Origin: Massilia arenae
Lineage (GTDB): Bacteria > Pseudomonadota > Gammaproteobacteria > Burkholderiales > Burkholderiaceae_D
DNA length: 64,000 nt
Reading direction: 5' to 3'
NCBI RefSeq assembly: GCF_008014745.1
Contig: NZ_VPFD01000013.1
Coordinates: 62,001 to 126,000, forward strand
The number at the start of each line of letters is the position of its first letter. The stretch's first letter is position 1. The notes under the pieces were generated by a model. It ran no database searches, was not told where the DNA came from, and saw only the letters and a list, made by a program, of their open reading frames with translations. Below are positions 8,540 to 17,290 of this stretch, piece by piece. A program made the position numbers and the translations under genes.

Positions 8540-8917
8540 TCATTTAGGCGACGCCCCGGACGGATCATCGCTCGGCCCACCAGAACGTGCAGGCCCCATC
8601 AGGATGGTCATCAACGCCACCGCATCGCTGACCGCGCGGATCGTATGCGGCACCCCACCCGCCAGATAAAGCATCTCGTTCGGCTGCAGATTGGTCGTCT
8701 TGTCGTGGGCGTCGATCGCGATCTCGCCTTCCAGGCAGACGATGGTCACTTCGCCGTCGACCCCGTGCTCGGGGATCGGCCGTTCGACCGGCAGCACCAG
8801 CCGGATCAGTTCCATGTGCTCGGTCTTGACCAGGGCCACCGAGGTGAAATGGGCGATGTCGTCGTCGCCGCGTTGCAAAGCAATCTTTTCGCCGGATACT
8901 GCGTGATGCAAGGCCAT
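8540..8917 (-). CDS. Small single-domain cupin protein
   Basis: A 125-residue cupin. The barrel motifs read PIPEHGVDGEVTIVCLEGEIAI (a variant of the metal-binding motif 1) and NEMLYLAGGVPHTIRAV (motif 2). It resembles small stress- or sensor-type cupins, but the substrate is unknown. I start at 8917, which has a strong AGGAGG-type ribosome site. It is 11 bases downstream of the DUF2461 gene on the same strand, so the two are likely co-transcribed. The C-terminal tail is rich in Pro, Ser and Gly. Confidence 0.8.
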   Translation of the reverse strand: MALHHAVSGEKIALQRGDDDIAHFTSVALVKTEHMELIRLVLPVERPIPEHGVDGEVTIVCLEGEIAIDAHDKTTNLQPNEMLYLAGGVPHTIRAVSDAVALMTILMGPARSGGPSDDPSGASPK

Positions 8918-8928
8918 GTCGCCCTCCT

Positions 8929-9627
8929 CTATTCGTTTGTCGCTTCCTCTTGCGGTTCCGGCACGCTGCGCAGCCAGCTGACCAGCGCATAGGCGTCCTG
9001 GAATCCTTGCGCCAGCCGCGGCACCAGTTGATCCGGTGCGTTCAGGTCCAGTTTCACCTCGGTCCACACGAAGAAGCTTTTCAGTTTCAGGTAATCGACA
9101 TGCGGATGATCCGGGTCGAAGCCCTTGGGTGGACGCTGCAACTTGTCCTCTTCCAGCATGTCATTATAGGTGGCGCGAAGATGCTTATTCTTCAATACTT
9201 TGGCGAAACCCGTCGCATCGTTGACCACATGCTCGCGGATCGCCTTCAGGCGCGGCGCCGGCGGCAGGTACTCGCCCACGCCGAAGCCCAGGGTGCCATC
9301 GCGCTCGATATGAAAATAATAGGTCGAGCCGCCGCCCGCGCTCGGGCGGCGCTTGTCGTGCGGGGTGATGCCGGCCGAGAAGCGGGTTTTATACGGCGTC
9401 TTGTCCTTCGAGAAGCGGGTGTCGCGGTGGATGCGGAACATCGCCTTCTTGGGATTGCAGGCCGCCACCTGCTTGTCGAATTTGGTCAGGGCCTTGATCA
9501 GTTCGGTGACCGTTTCCTCGAATTCGGTGCGCAGGATGTCATAGCGCGGTTTATTCCAAAGGAACCAGGGCCGGGTGTTGTTTTCGCTCAGCTCGGTGAG
9601 AAATTGCGTCAGGTCGCGCAGATGCAT
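8929..9627 (-). CDS. DUF2461 (TIGR02453) family protein
   Basis: A 232-residue conserved protein of unknown function. The N-terminus LTQFLTELSENNTRPWFLWNKPRYD and the segment MFRIHRDTRFSKDKTPYKT match the DUF2461 family as I remember it. No signal peptide, membrane span or catalytic motif is visible. It overlaps neither neighbour and forms a likely two-gene unit with the downstream cupin. No function should be assigned. Confidence 0.85.
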   Translation of the reverse strand: MHLRDLTQFLTELSENNTRPWFLWNKPRYDILRTEFEETVTELIKALTKFDKQVAACNPKKAMFRIHRDTRFSKDKTPYKTRFSAGITPHDKRRPSAGGGSTYYFHIERDGTLGFGVGEYLPPAPRLKAIREHVVNDATGFAKVLKNKHLRATYNDMLEEDKLQRPPKGFDPDHPHVDYLKLKSFFVWTEVKLDLNAPDQLVPRLAQGFQDAYALVSWLRSVPEPQEEATNE

Positions 9628-9654
9628 GGTGGTCCGGAGTATCGATAGAAGAGT

Positions 9655-10842
9655 TCAGGGCGCCTGGCGCGGCCGGCGGCCCACGGTCACGTCGACCGTG
9701 GCTTCGCGCCGCTTGCGCAGGATCGTCATTTGCGTCTTGGCGCCGGGCGCGAGCTGGGCGATCAGGTTCAGCATCTCGCTGGTGTCGGCGATCGGCTCGC
9801 CGGCCACCGCCACCAGGATATCGCCCGGCACGATGCCGGCGCGGTCGGCCGGCCCGCCGCGCACCACGCCGGCGATGATGGCGCCGCTCTTCTTGGCCAA
9901 GCCAAAACTGTCGGCCAGCTCGGGGGTGATGTCCTGCGATTCGATGCCGATCCAGCCGCGCACCACGCTGCCGTGCTTGACGATCGAATCAAGCACGGTC
10001 TTGGCGGTGGACACGGGAATCGCGAAGCCGATTCCGACCGAGCCGCCAGTCTGGGAATAGATGGCCGCGTTAATGCCCAGCAAATGGCCGTCGGTATCGA
10101 CCAGGGCCCCGCCCGAGTTGCCGAAATTGATCGCGGCATCGGTCTGGATGAAATTCTCGAAGTGGTTGATGTGCAGGTTGTTGCGGCCCAGCGCCGAGAT
10201 GATGCCCAGGGTGACGGTCTGGCCGACGCCGAACGGATTGCCGATCGCCAGCACCACGTCGCCCACGCGCGCGCCCTCGGGGTCACCCAGCACCATTACC
10301 GGCAGGTTGCGCTCGCTGACGCGGATCACGGCCAGGTCGGTCTCGGGATCGGTGCCGACCAGGCGCGCCGTGGCCTTGCGGCCGTCGGCGAGACCGACCT
10401 CGATCGCATCGGCGCCGTCGATCACATGGAAATTGGTCAGGATATAACCGTCGCTGCTGACGATGACGCCGGAGCCGAGGCTGGCCAGCTGCTCGTCGGG
10501 CGGCGCGCGGTCGCCAAAGAAACGGCGGAAGAACGGATCTTTCAACAAGGGATGCGATTGGCGCGACGCCTTGCTCGTGTAAATATTGACCACGGCCGGC
10601 ATCGCCTTGGCGGCGGCGTCGCGGAAGCTGCCGCCCGCCGCCCGCGGCGGCGCCTGCAGCATCGGCACCGGATTGCCCGGGGTGCCGACCGCGACACTAT
10701 CTGGCCTGTCGAGCCATTCGGGCCGCAGGGCGGCCACCACGAACCAGGCCGCCAGCGCAATCGTTACCGCTTGCGCGAACAGCAGCCAAAAGCGCCGCAA
10801 AGGATGCGGACGCCGCAGTTCGTGGACCAGGTCGTCTTTCAC
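9655..10842 (-). CDS. DegS-like periplasmic serine protease (HtrA family, one PDZ)
   Basis: A 395-residue inner-membrane-anchored protease. One N-terminal transmembrane helix covers about residues 18-40. The trypsin-like domain has the full triad: His139 (TNFHV), Asp169 (DPETDLAV) and Ser243 (GNSGGALVD). A single PDZ domain (about 300-385, [24 protein letters not shown]) follows, as in DegS rather than DegP. It probably degrades misfolded proteins or signals envelope stress. Translation starts at GTG in a GTGA overlap with the mscL stop, so it is coupled to mscL. Confidence 0.92.
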   Translation of the reverse strand: MKDDLVHELRRPHPLRRFWLLFAQAVTIALAAWFVVAALRPEWLDRPDSVAVGTPGNPVPMLQAPPRAAGGSFRDAAAKAMPAVVNIYTSKASRQSHPLLKDPFFRRFFGDRAPPDEQLASLGSGVIVSSDGYILTNFHVIDGADAIEVGLADGRKATARLVGTDPETDLAVIRVSERNLPVMVLGDPEGARVGDVVLAIGNPFGVGQTVTLGIISALGRNNLHINHFENFIQTDAAINFGNSGGALVDTDGHLLGINAAIYSQTGGSVGIGFAIPVSTAKTVLDSIVKHGSVVRGWIGIESQDITPELADSFGLAKKSGAIIAGVVRGGPADRAGIVPGDILVAVAGEPIADTSEMLNLIAQLAPGAKTQMTILRKRREATVDVTVGRRPRQAP

Positions 10843-11258
10843 TTTTTGAGGGAATCCCGGATTTCGCGCAGCAGGACGATGTCTTCCGGCGTCACTGGAG
10901 CAGCAGGTTTGGCCTCTTCAGCCGGGCCGCGCAGGCGGTTAATCACGCGCACCATCTGGAAGATGATGAATGCGAGCAGGATAAAGTTCAGCAAGATGGT
11001 CAAGAAATTACCGTATGCCAACACAGCACCGGCCTTTTGCGCCTCTGCCAAGGGGAGGTTATAGCCCTGGTTATTGAGAGGAATATAATAGTTGGCGAAG
11101 TCGAGGCCACCGAGTACGGCGCCGATCGGCGGCATGACGATGTCCTTGACCAGCGAGTCGGTGATGCGCGCGAAGGCGCCACCGATGATCACACCGACGG
11201 CAAGGTCGATCACATTGCCGCGCATCGCAAACTTCTTGAACTCTTCCATCATCGCCAT
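10839..11258 (-). CDS. mscL: Large-conductance mechanosensitive channel MscL
   Basis: A 139-residue inner-membrane channel that opens under membrane tension and lets solutes escape during hypo-osmotic shock. The conserved N-terminus [44 protein letters not shown], the second membrane helix ([25 protein letters not shown]) and the cytoplasmic helix ending IRDSLKK are all present. I use the ATG at 11258, preceded by GGGAG. An upstream ATG at 11384 would add 42 non-family residues. Its last codon overlaps the GTG of the DegS-like gene. Confidence 0.96.
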   Translation of the reverse strand: MAMMEEFKKFAMRGNVIDLAVGVIIGGAFARITDSLVKDIVMPPIGAVLGGLDFANYYIPLNNQGYNLPLAEAQKAGAVLAYGNFLTILLNFILLAFIIFQMVRVINRLRGPAEEAKPAAPVTPEDIVLLREIRDSLKK

Positions 11259-11481
11259 TTGGAACTCCCTGGTTGTTGTTGATACAAGCCTTTGCATGAT
11301 ACCCGAACGCTCCGGAGGCTGTCTTTCGGCCAAATGCTGCAGGAGCACAAAAGACCATTCTGCCAAAGCGTGTAGCCCAGACAATTTTTTTCCCTCAGGT
11401 ATTGCCGTTCACATATAATTTTGGATGCTGGAAGCTCGCTATTAATTCTTAAAATTCGTATATTCACGGAGTGGGGTTGGT

Positions 11482-12096
11482 ATGAGTAATGAAAAGCAGG
11501 TCGATCCGGGTCGACGCGGATTGCTGGTCGCGACATGCGCGGCCGGTGGCGTCGTCGGCGTGTCCACGGCGGGAGCCCTGGTCAGCACCTTCCAGCCTTC
11601 CGAACGCGCAAAAGCGGCGGGAGCCCCGGTTGAAGTCGACATTTCCGACGTCGCTCCCGGTGAAATGAAAGTCGTCGAATGGCGCGGCAAGCCGGTCTGG
11701 ATCCTGCGCCGCACCCCCGAAATGATGGCCACGCTCGAGAAGGACCAGGGCGAACTGGCCGATCCCGCCTCCGACAAGGTGTTCCAGCTGCCGATGCCGG
11801 AATACGCCAAGAACGCGTTCCGCTCGCGCGCCGAGCACAAGGAAGTGCTGGTCACGGTCGGCATCTGCTCCCACCTGGGCTGCTCGCCCTCTTCCCGCCT
11901 GGCCTCCGGCCCACAGCCGAACCTGCCCGATAACTGGCCGGGCGGCTTCCTGTGCCCCTGCCACGGCTCGACCTTCGACCTCTCTGCGCGCGTGTTCAAG
12001 AACAAGCCGGCGCCGACGAATATGGATGTCCCCCCGTATATGTATCTGTCCGATAACAAGCTCGTGATCGGCAAAGACGAGAAAGGCGAGGCATAA
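11482..12096 (+). CDS. petA: Ubiquinol-cytochrome c reductase, Rieske iron-sulfur subunit
   Basis: A 204-residue subunit of the cytochrome bc1 complex that passes electrons from ubiquinol to cytochrome c1. A twin-arginine type N-terminus (GRRGLLVA, residues 10-17) leads into the membrane helix. The 2Fe-2S cluster boxes CSHLGC (129-134) and CPCHGS (158-163) carry both Cys and both His ligands. The gene heads the petABC operon, with petB starting one base after the stop. A TATAAT lies at 11414-11419, but without a clear -35. Confidence 0.97.
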   Translation: MSNEKQVDPGRRGLLVATCAAGGVVGVSTAGALVSTFQPSERAKAAGAPVEVDISDVAPGEMKVVEWRGKPVWILRRTPEMMATLEKDQGELADPASDKVFQLPMPEYAKNAFRSRAEHKEVLVTVGICSHLGCSPSSRLASGPQPNLPDNWPGGFLCPCHGSTFDLSARVFKNKPAPTNMDVPPYMYLSDNKLVIGKDEKGEA

Positions 12097-12097
12097 G

Positions 12098-13510
12098 ATG
12101 GGTGCATTCAAGGAGACCAAGCTGCCGGCCGATGCGCCGGTAGCAGAGAAAGCCCTGGCCTGGGTCGATGACCGCTTCCCCGCATCGAAGCTGTGGAACG
12201 ATCAATGGGGCAAGTACTACGCCCCCAAGAATTTCAACGTCTGGTATCTGTTCGGCTCGCTGTCGGCCCTGGTGCTGGTGCTGCAGATCGTCACCGGCAT
12301 CTTCCTGACGATGCACTACAAGCCGGACGCCGCGCTGGCCTTCGGCTCGGTCGAATACATCATGCGTGAAGTCCCGTGGGGCTGGCTGGTGCGCTACCTG
12401 CACTCGACCGGCGCCTCGGCCTTCTTCATCGTGGTCTACCTGCACATGGCGCGCGGGCTGATGTACGGCTCTTACCGCAAGCCGCGCGAGCTGGTATGGC
12501 TGTTCGGCTTCGGCATCTTCCTGTGCCTGATGGCCGAGGCCTTCTTCGGCTACCTGCTGCCATGGGGGCAAATGTCGTACTGGGGCGCCCAGGTGATCGT
12601 CAACCTGTTCGGCGCCATCCCCGTGATCGGCGAAGACCTGTCGCTGTGGATCCGCGGCGACTACGTGGTCTCCGACGCCACCCTGAACCGCTTCTTCGCC
12701 TTCCACGTGATCGCGCTGCCGCTGGTGATCATCGGCCTCGTGGCTGCCCACCTGACGGCGCTGCACGAAGTGGGCTCGAGCAACCCGGACGGCATCGAGG
12801 TCAAGGAACACCTGGGCCCGGACGGCCATCCGCTCGACTCGATCCCATCGCACCCCTACTACACCACCAAGGACTTGTTCGGGGTGTCGGTATTCCTGCT
12901 GCTGTTCTCGGCAGTCGTGTTCTTCGCACCAGAGATGGGCGGCTACTTCCTGGAGTACAACAACTTCCTGCCGGCCGACTCGATGAAGACCCCGGCCCAC
13001 ATCGCGCCGACCTGGTACTTCACCCCGTTCTACTCGGTGCTGCGCGCCACCACGGCCGACTTCATGTACGTGCTGATGGCCGGCGTCGCCCTGTACGTGG
13101 CCTTCATCTGGCTCAAGTCGCGCCTGGCCTTCCGCACCAAGGCGATCATCGCCGTGGTCGGCCTGCTGCTGGTGATCGGCATGCTGCCGCAGGTGCTGGA
13201 TGCGAAATTCTGGGGCGTGGTGCTGTTCGGCTCGTCAGTGATGATCATCGCCGGCCTGCCATGGCTCGACCACTCGCCGGCGAAATCGCTGCGCTACCGT
13301 CCGAACTGGCACAAATGGGTGTACGCCCTGTTTGCACTCGTGTTCGTGACCCTCGGCTACCTGGGCACCCAGTTGCCGACCGCCGCGTTCACCCTGATTT
13401 CGCAAGTGTGCACGCTGGCCTACTTTGCGTTCTTCCTCCTGATGCCGTGGTGGAGCACGATGGGCACCTTCAAGCCGGTGCCGACCCGTGTCACCTTCAC
13501 CCCGCACTGA
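12098..13510 (+). CDS. petB: Ubiquinol-cytochrome c reductase, cytochrome b
   Basis: A 470-residue, multi-helix inner-membrane subunit that binds two b haems and both quinone sites. Recognisable segments include GSLSALVLVLQIVTGIFLTMHY, WGWLVRYLHSTGASAFFIVVYLHMARG with haem-ligand His residues, GYLLPWGQMSYWGAQV, and the Qo motif region around PTWYFTPFYSVLRA. The C-terminal extra helices are usual for beta-proteobacteria. It lies in petABC with a 1-base gap after petA and a 28-base gap to petC. Confidence 0.97.
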   Translation: MGAFKETKLPADAPVAEKALAWVDDRFPASKLWNDQWGKYYAPKNFNVWYLFGSLSALVLVLQIVTGIFLTMHYKPDAALAFGSVEYIMREVPWGWLVRYLHSTGASAFFIVVYLHMARGLMYGSYRKPRELVWLFGFGIFLCLMAEAFFGYLLPWGQMSYWGAQVIVNLFGAIPVIGEDLSLWIRGDYVVSDATLNRFFAFHVIALPLVIIGLVAAHLTALHEVGSSNPDGIEVKEHLGPDGHPLDSIPSHPYYTTKDLFGVSVFLLLFSAVVFFAPEMGGYFLEYNNFLPADSMKTPAHIAPTWYFTPFYSVLRATTADFMYVLMAGVALYVAFIWLKSRLAFRTKAIIAVVGLLLVIGMLPQVLDAKFWGVVLFGSSVMIIAGLPWLDHSPAKSLRYRPNWHKWVYALFALVFVTLGYLGTQLPTAAFTLISQVCTLAYFAFFLLMPWWSTMGTFKPVPTRVTFTPH

Positions 13511-13538
13511 TCACCGGACAAGAGCACAAGGACACGAC

Positions 13539-14303
13539 ATGAAATTGTTTGCAAAGAAACTGATTGCAGTCCTGGCGCTGGTGCCGGGACTGGCTTTCGC
13601 CGCCGAAGGCGGCATACCACTGGACCGTGCACCGGACCGCAACGACATGGCCTCGCTGCAGAATGGCGCCAAGATCTTCGTCAACTACTGCCTGAATTGC
13701 CATGCGGCGGCCTCGATGCGCTACAACCGCCTGCGCGACCTGGGCCTGTCGGAAGACCAGATTCGTGACAATCTGTTGTTTTCTGCCGACAAGGTCGGCG
13801 ACATGATGACGACGGCGATGCGCCCGAAAGATGCAGCGGCCTGGTTTGGCGCAGTGCCGCCGGACCTGTCGGTCATCGCGCGCGCAAAAGCCTCGCCGGC
13901 CGGCTCGGGCGCGGATTACCTGTATACGTATCTGCGCAGCTTCTACCAGGACGAAACCCGCCCGACCGGGTGGAATAATATGGTGGTGCCGAATGTTGCG
14001 ATGCCGCATGCGATGTGGCAGCAGCAGGGGATTCGTACCGCCAAGTTCGCCGAGGAAGCCGATCCGCATGAGCCGGGCAAGATGGTGCAGAAGTTCGCCG
14101 GCTACGAGCAAGTGTCGCCGGGCACCATGAGCGAGCAGGAGTTCAACGCAGCCACCGCCGACCTGGTCGCGTATATGGTCTGGATGGCCGAGCCGGCCCA
14201 GGCTACCCGCAAAAAGCTGGGCGTGATCGTGCTGCTGTTCCTGTCCATATTCGTCTTTTTGACCTGGCGTTTGAACGAATCGTACTGGAAAGAAGTGAAG
14301 TAA
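13539..14303 (+). CDS. petC: Ubiquinol-cytochrome c reductase, cytochrome c1
   Basis: A 254-residue c-type cytochrome that accepts electrons from the Rieske protein. A signal peptide (MKLFAKKLIAVLALVPGLAFA) is followed by the haem-attachment site CLNCH at residues 51-55 and a Met in NVAMPHAM as probable sixth ligand. A C-terminal membrane anchor (VIVLLFLSIFVFLTW) holds it in the inner membrane. I start at 13539, because it gives the signal peptide and has an ACAAGGA site. The longer in-frame start overlaps petB. Confidence 0.96.
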   Translation: MKLFAKKLIAVLALVPGLAFAAEGGIPLDRAPDRNDMASLQNGAKIFVNYCLNCHAAASMRYNRLRDLGLSEDQIRDNLLFSADKVGDMMTTAMRPKDAAAWFGAVPPDLSVIARAKASPAGSGADYLYTYLRSFYQDETRPTGWNNMVVPNVAMPHAMWQQQGIRTAKFAEEADPHEPGKMVQKFAGYEQVSPGTMSEQEFNAATADLVAYMVWMAEPAQATRKKLGVIVLLFLSIFVFLTWRLNESYWKEVK

Positions 14304-14313
14304 TTCGTTTTCC

Positions 14314-14340
14314 TTGCCCGGTTGGCTATAATACGGGCAA
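14314..14340 (+). promoter_or_regulatory. Inverted repeat enclosing a TATAAT box, between petC and sspA
   Basis: TTGCCCG (14314-14320) and CGGGCAA (14334-14340) form a 7-bp stem. The 13-base loop contains a perfect TATAAT (14327-14332). The stem is followed by a short T-rich stretch (TCATTTTTCT). The same bases could act as the end of the pet transcript and as the sspA -10 region. The -35 (TTCGTT at 14304-14309, 17-base spacing) is weak. Confidence 0.5.
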
Positions 14341-14422
14341 TCATTTTTCTGGGGTGAGTGTTAGGGAGCCACTAAAGTTCCCCTGGCGCTACACCCCTTT
14401 GTTTCTTAAGGAACTATAAACC

Positions 14423-15034
14423 ATGATGGTTCTCTACTCCGGCACCACGTGCCCGTTCTCCCAACGCTGCCGCCTCGTCCTGTTCGAAAAGGGCATGGAC
14501 TTCGAAGTGCGCGACGTCGACCTGTTCAACAAGCCGGAAGATATTTCGACCATGAACCCGTACGGCCAGGTGCCGATCCTGGTCGAGCGCGAACTCATCC
14601 TGTACGAATCGAACATCATTAACGAGTACATCGACGAGCGCTTCCCGCACCCGCAACTGATGCCGGCCGACCCGCTGATGCGCGCCCGTGCCCGCCTGAT
14701 GCTGTTCAACTTCGAGAAAGAGCTGTTCGTCCACGTGCACACGCTGGAAAGCGAGCGCAACAAGGCGAACGACAAGAACCACGACAAGGCCCGCGCAGAA
14801 ATCCGCGATCGCCTGACCACGCTGGCTCCGCTGTTCCTCAAGAACAAGTACATGCTGGGTGACGAGTTCTCGATGCTGGACGTGGCGATTGCTCCGCTGC
14901 TCTGGCGCCTGGACCACTACGGCATCGAGCTGTCGAAGACCGCGGCGCCGCTGATGAAGTACGCCGAGCGTATCTTCTCGCGTCCGGCCTACATCGAGGC
15001 GCTGACCCCGTCCGAGAAAGTGATGCGTCGTTGA
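14423..15034 (+). CDS. sspA: Stringent starvation protein A / glutathione S-transferase fold regulator
   Basis: A 203-residue GST-fold protein that associates with RNA polymerase in E. coli. The N-terminal thioredoxin-like domain shows SGTTCPFSQRCRLVLFEKGMDFE and the cis-Pro loop GQVPILVERE. The helical C-terminal domain follows from about residue 88. It sits after petABC and before sspB, the standard beta/gamma-proteobacterial arrangement, which is what separates it from general GSTs. Confidence 0.94.
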   Translation: MMVLYSGTTCPFSQRCRLVLFEKGMDFEVRDVDLFNKPEDISTMNPYGQVPILVERELILYESNIINEYIDERFPHPQLMPADPLMRARARLMLFNFEKELFVHVHTLESERNKANDKNHDKARAEIRDRLTTLAPLFLKNKYMLGDEFSMLDVAIAPLLWRLDHYGIELSKTAAPLMKYAERIFSRPAYIEALTPSEKVMRR

Positions 15035-15166
15035 TGTGTTCTGGGGTGGGATGCTTTTGCGTTCCGCCTCTGTTCGCTGTATCGCTTCACACGCGCCGGT
15101 TTTGGACGTCCGTCGGACGATTCCGGTAAACTGGCGCAAACGCCTGTATTTCTAGACAACATCACC

Positions 15167-15667
15167 ATGGCAGAGATCTCCACCAAACCCTACCTGCTGC
15201 GCGCCATCTACGAATGGTGCACGGACAGCGGCTTCACGCCCTATATCGCCGTCAAGGTCGATGGCGGGACGACCGTGCCGATGGAATATGTTCGCAAGGG
15301 CGAGATCATCCTGAACATCAGCTACGGCGCGACGTCGGGGCTGAAGATGGACAACGACGCGATCCACTTCCGTGCGCGCTTCAATGGCGTGTCGCGTGAG
15401 ATCTATATCCCGGTTCATAACGTGTTGGCGATTTATGCCAATGAGAATGGGCAGGGGATGGCGTTCGAGGTGGGCGCGGTGCCTGAGGCTGATGAACAGT
15501 CGTCGGGTGCTTCCGTCGAGAGTGCGCCGGCTGCGCCTGCCTTGTCGGCGGTGCCGTCGAAGGGTGTGGATTCGCCGGTGGTGGCGGATGCGCCGCCTAC
15601 TGTTCCTGGCGGGGATGATGAGCCGCCCAAGAAGGGTGGACGTCCGACCTTGACCCGGATCAAATAG
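15167..15667 (+). CDS. sspB: ClpXP protease specificity-enhancing factor SspB
   Basis: A 166-residue adaptor that binds ssrA-tagged proteins and delivers them to ClpXP. The folded N-terminal domain starts TKPYLLRAIYEWCTDSGFTPYIAV and contains ISYGATSGLKMDNDAIHFRARFNG, up to about residue 110. A low-complexity Ala/Pro/Ser linker follows. The tail GGRPTLTRIK resembles the ClpX-binding end of SspB proteins. The gene is 132 bases after sspA. Confidence 0.95.
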   Translation: MAEISTKPYLLRAIYEWCTDSGFTPYIAVKVDGGTTVPMEYVRKGEIILNISYGATSGLKMDNDAIHFRARFNGVSREIYIPVHNVLAIYANENGQGMAFEVGAVPEADEQSSGASVESAPAAPALSAVPSKGVDSPVVADAPPTVPGGDDEPPKKGGRPTLTRIK

Positions 15668-15692
15668 CGTATAATCGTTGTCTTAAGGTCAT

Positions 15693-15768
15693 GCCGACTT
15701 AGCTCATCAGGTAGAGCAGTTGATTTGTAATCATCAGGTGGCGGGTTCGAGTCCTGCAGTCGGCACCA
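15693..15768 (+). tRNA. tRNA-Thr (anticodon UGU), CCA encoded
   Basis: A 76-base cloverleaf. The acceptor stem GCCGACT pairs with AGTCGGC, the D arm is GCTC/GAGC, the anticodon loop TTTGTAA gives UGU, the T arm is GCGGG-TTCGAGT-CCTGC, and the gene ends ACCA. The anticodon stem GTTGA/TCATC has one U-U mismatch (28-42). A TATAAT lies at 15670-15675, but TTGACC at 15650 is only 14 bases away. It follows sspB closely and is followed by a terminator. Confidence 0.97.
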
Positions 15769-15777
15769 GTTATTCAA

Positions 15778-15807
15778 GCCCAGTCCTCGTGACTGGGCTT
15801 TTGTTTT
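15778..15807 (+). terminator. Rho-independent terminator after tRNA-Thr
   Basis: An 8-bp perfect stem, GCCCAGTC / GACTGGGC, with a 5-base loop is followed by TTTTGTTTT. It sits 9 bases after the tRNA CCA end and also separates it from the convergent antiporter gene. Confidence 0.9.
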
Positions 15808-15822
15808 ATGGGCGGCTATCGC

Positions 15823-17034
15823 TTATCTTGCCTTCAGCAATAGCTCTGTCCCCTGCCGCAGCTTGGGATACACCACCGGAATCGTCATCATCGTGCTGCC
15901 GATCGCCATCAGCAGCAACGCCGTAAACGTCTCACTGGTGATGACGCCCTTGTCGAGCAAGATGTTCGAGAAAATGATCATGATCAGCGCCTTGGTCTGC
16001 AACAACCATCCAATGATCGACGCCTCTTCCCTGCTCCAGCCAAGAATGCGTCCCGCGATGCGCACGCCCATCAGCTTGCCCGACACCGACGCCGCCAGCA
16101 ACACCGCCGCGGCAATGAACACCGCTGCCCCACCAACCGCCCAATTGGTGCGCAATCCCGTACTCAAGAAATAAACAGGCATCAGCACCAGCAAGACGTT
16201 GTGACGCAAGAAATCGAGCTGCTTCTGATCAAACCAATCCGCATCCATCACCGCACCCGCCAGGAACGCCCCCACCATATAGTGCAGCCCCGCCCAATCC
16301 GCAGCAAACCCGCAAATCACCAGCCACACCAGCATCACGAACCACCGATCCCGCTCCGGGATACTCACCATCAAGCGCCGGAACAATTTGGTCGCCACGA
16401 TAAACACCAGGAAGAACCCCAACTGACGCCCCACCCGCTCCCAATCGAGCAGGATCAGCGCCAATACGCCCCAAATGGCGATATCGTCCAGGCTCGCATA
16501 CCGCAAAATCCTCTGCCCCAGCGGCTGTCTTAAAATCTCCAGCTTCTCCATCAGCAGGATCAGGATAGGCAGCGCGGTCACCGCACAAGCCATCCCCACC
16601 CCAAGCACGAACTGCCATCCCTGCGCCTGCGGCCCGATCCAGCCAGCAAATCCCAGCATTCCCGCCGCCACCACGCTGCCAAACACTAGCGGCACCCCCA
16701 GCGCCAGCCCGGCCGTGATGCTGCTCTCGCGCCGATGCTCCCACGCCTTCTTGAGATCGAGCTCGATCCCCGCCAGCATCACGAAGATCATCACCGCCCA
16801 CCAGGCGATTCCGTTCAGCGATTGAATGACCTGGGGATTGAAGACGAAGCTGTAATACTCCGGATACGCCTTGCCCAGCACGCCAGGCCCGAGCAGCACA
16901 CCGGTAATGATCTGCACGATGACCAGCGGCGCCCAGTAATCGGTATTACCGAGCCGCCAGATCAGATAGGGGACGGCGAAGATCAGCAGCATCGCGATCA
17001 GGTAAATCTCGGTGGTGGCCATTGCGCTGTGCAT
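15823..17034 (-). CDS. Cation:proton antiporter (CPA2/NhaP-KefB type membrane protein)
   Basis: A 403-residue inner-membrane protein with about 12 predicted hydrophobic helices and almost no soluble tail. Segments such as GVLLGPGVLGKAYPEYY, IFVMLAGIELDLKKAW, GVGMACAVTALPILILLMEKLEI and SLDDIAIWGVLALILLD fit the Na+/H+ exchanger domain of the CPA2 superfamily. No TrkA-type regulatory domain is attached. Which cation it moves cannot be read. The start could be either ATG at 17034 or at 17022. Confidence 0.85.
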   Translation of the reverse strand: MHSAMATTEIYLIAMLLIFAVPYLIWRLGNTDYWAPLVIVQIITGVLLGPGVLGKAYPEYYSFVFNPQVIQSLNGIAWWAVMIFVMLAGIELDLKKAWEHRRESSITAGLALGVPLVFGSVVAAGMLGFAGWIGPQAQGWQFVLGVGMACAVTALPILILLMEKLEILRQPLGQRILRYASLDDIAIWGVLALILLDWERVGRQLGFFLVFIVATKLFRRLMVSIPERDRWFVMLVWLVICGFAADWAGLHYMVGAFLAGAVMDADWFDQKQLDFLRHNVLLVLMPVYFLSTGLRTNWAVGGAAVFIAAAVLLAASVSGKLMGVRIAGRILGWSREEASIIGWLLQTKALIMIIFSNILLDKGVITSETFTALLLMAIGSTMMTIPVVYPKLRQGTELLLKAR

Positions 17035-17197
17035 GGTCGGTCTCTCGGATAATTATTATGATGATGAGGTCGCCACACGACGGCATAGCGATACCCCTAG
17101 CTCCCCGGGAGTATCCTCGTAAATATGAAGCATAAGCAACGCCCAACCTGAATCATTCCTGAAGATTCATGCCAAAATGACATATTGCAAGTTTAAT

Positions 17198-17226
17198 TTG
17201 ACCCTGAATTAACGCGATGCTATAGT
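17198..17226 (+). promoter_or_regulatory. Sigma-70 promoter of the sugar ABC transporter operon
   Basis: TTGACC (17198-17203) and TATAGT (17221-17226) are separated by exactly 17 bases. The promoter lies 65 bases before the binding-protein start, and a LacI-type operator follows 13 bases after the -10. Confidence 0.8.
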
Positions 17227-17239
17227 CGGGCCAAGCCGA

Positions 17240-17253
17240 TGGTAACGTTTCCA
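17240..17253. promoter_or_regulatory. LacI-family operator, ABC transporter operon
   Basis: TGGTAACGTTTCCA, a near-perfect 14-bp palindrome with the CG centre typical of LacI-family sites. It begins 13 bases downstream of the -10 box, so a bound repressor would block transcription. It is identical to the site at 34310-34323 and one base off the perfect site at 34101-34114. Confidence 0.85.
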
Positions 17254-17290
17254 AACTTACCAAAACAATAACGGCATTAATGGAGACAAG

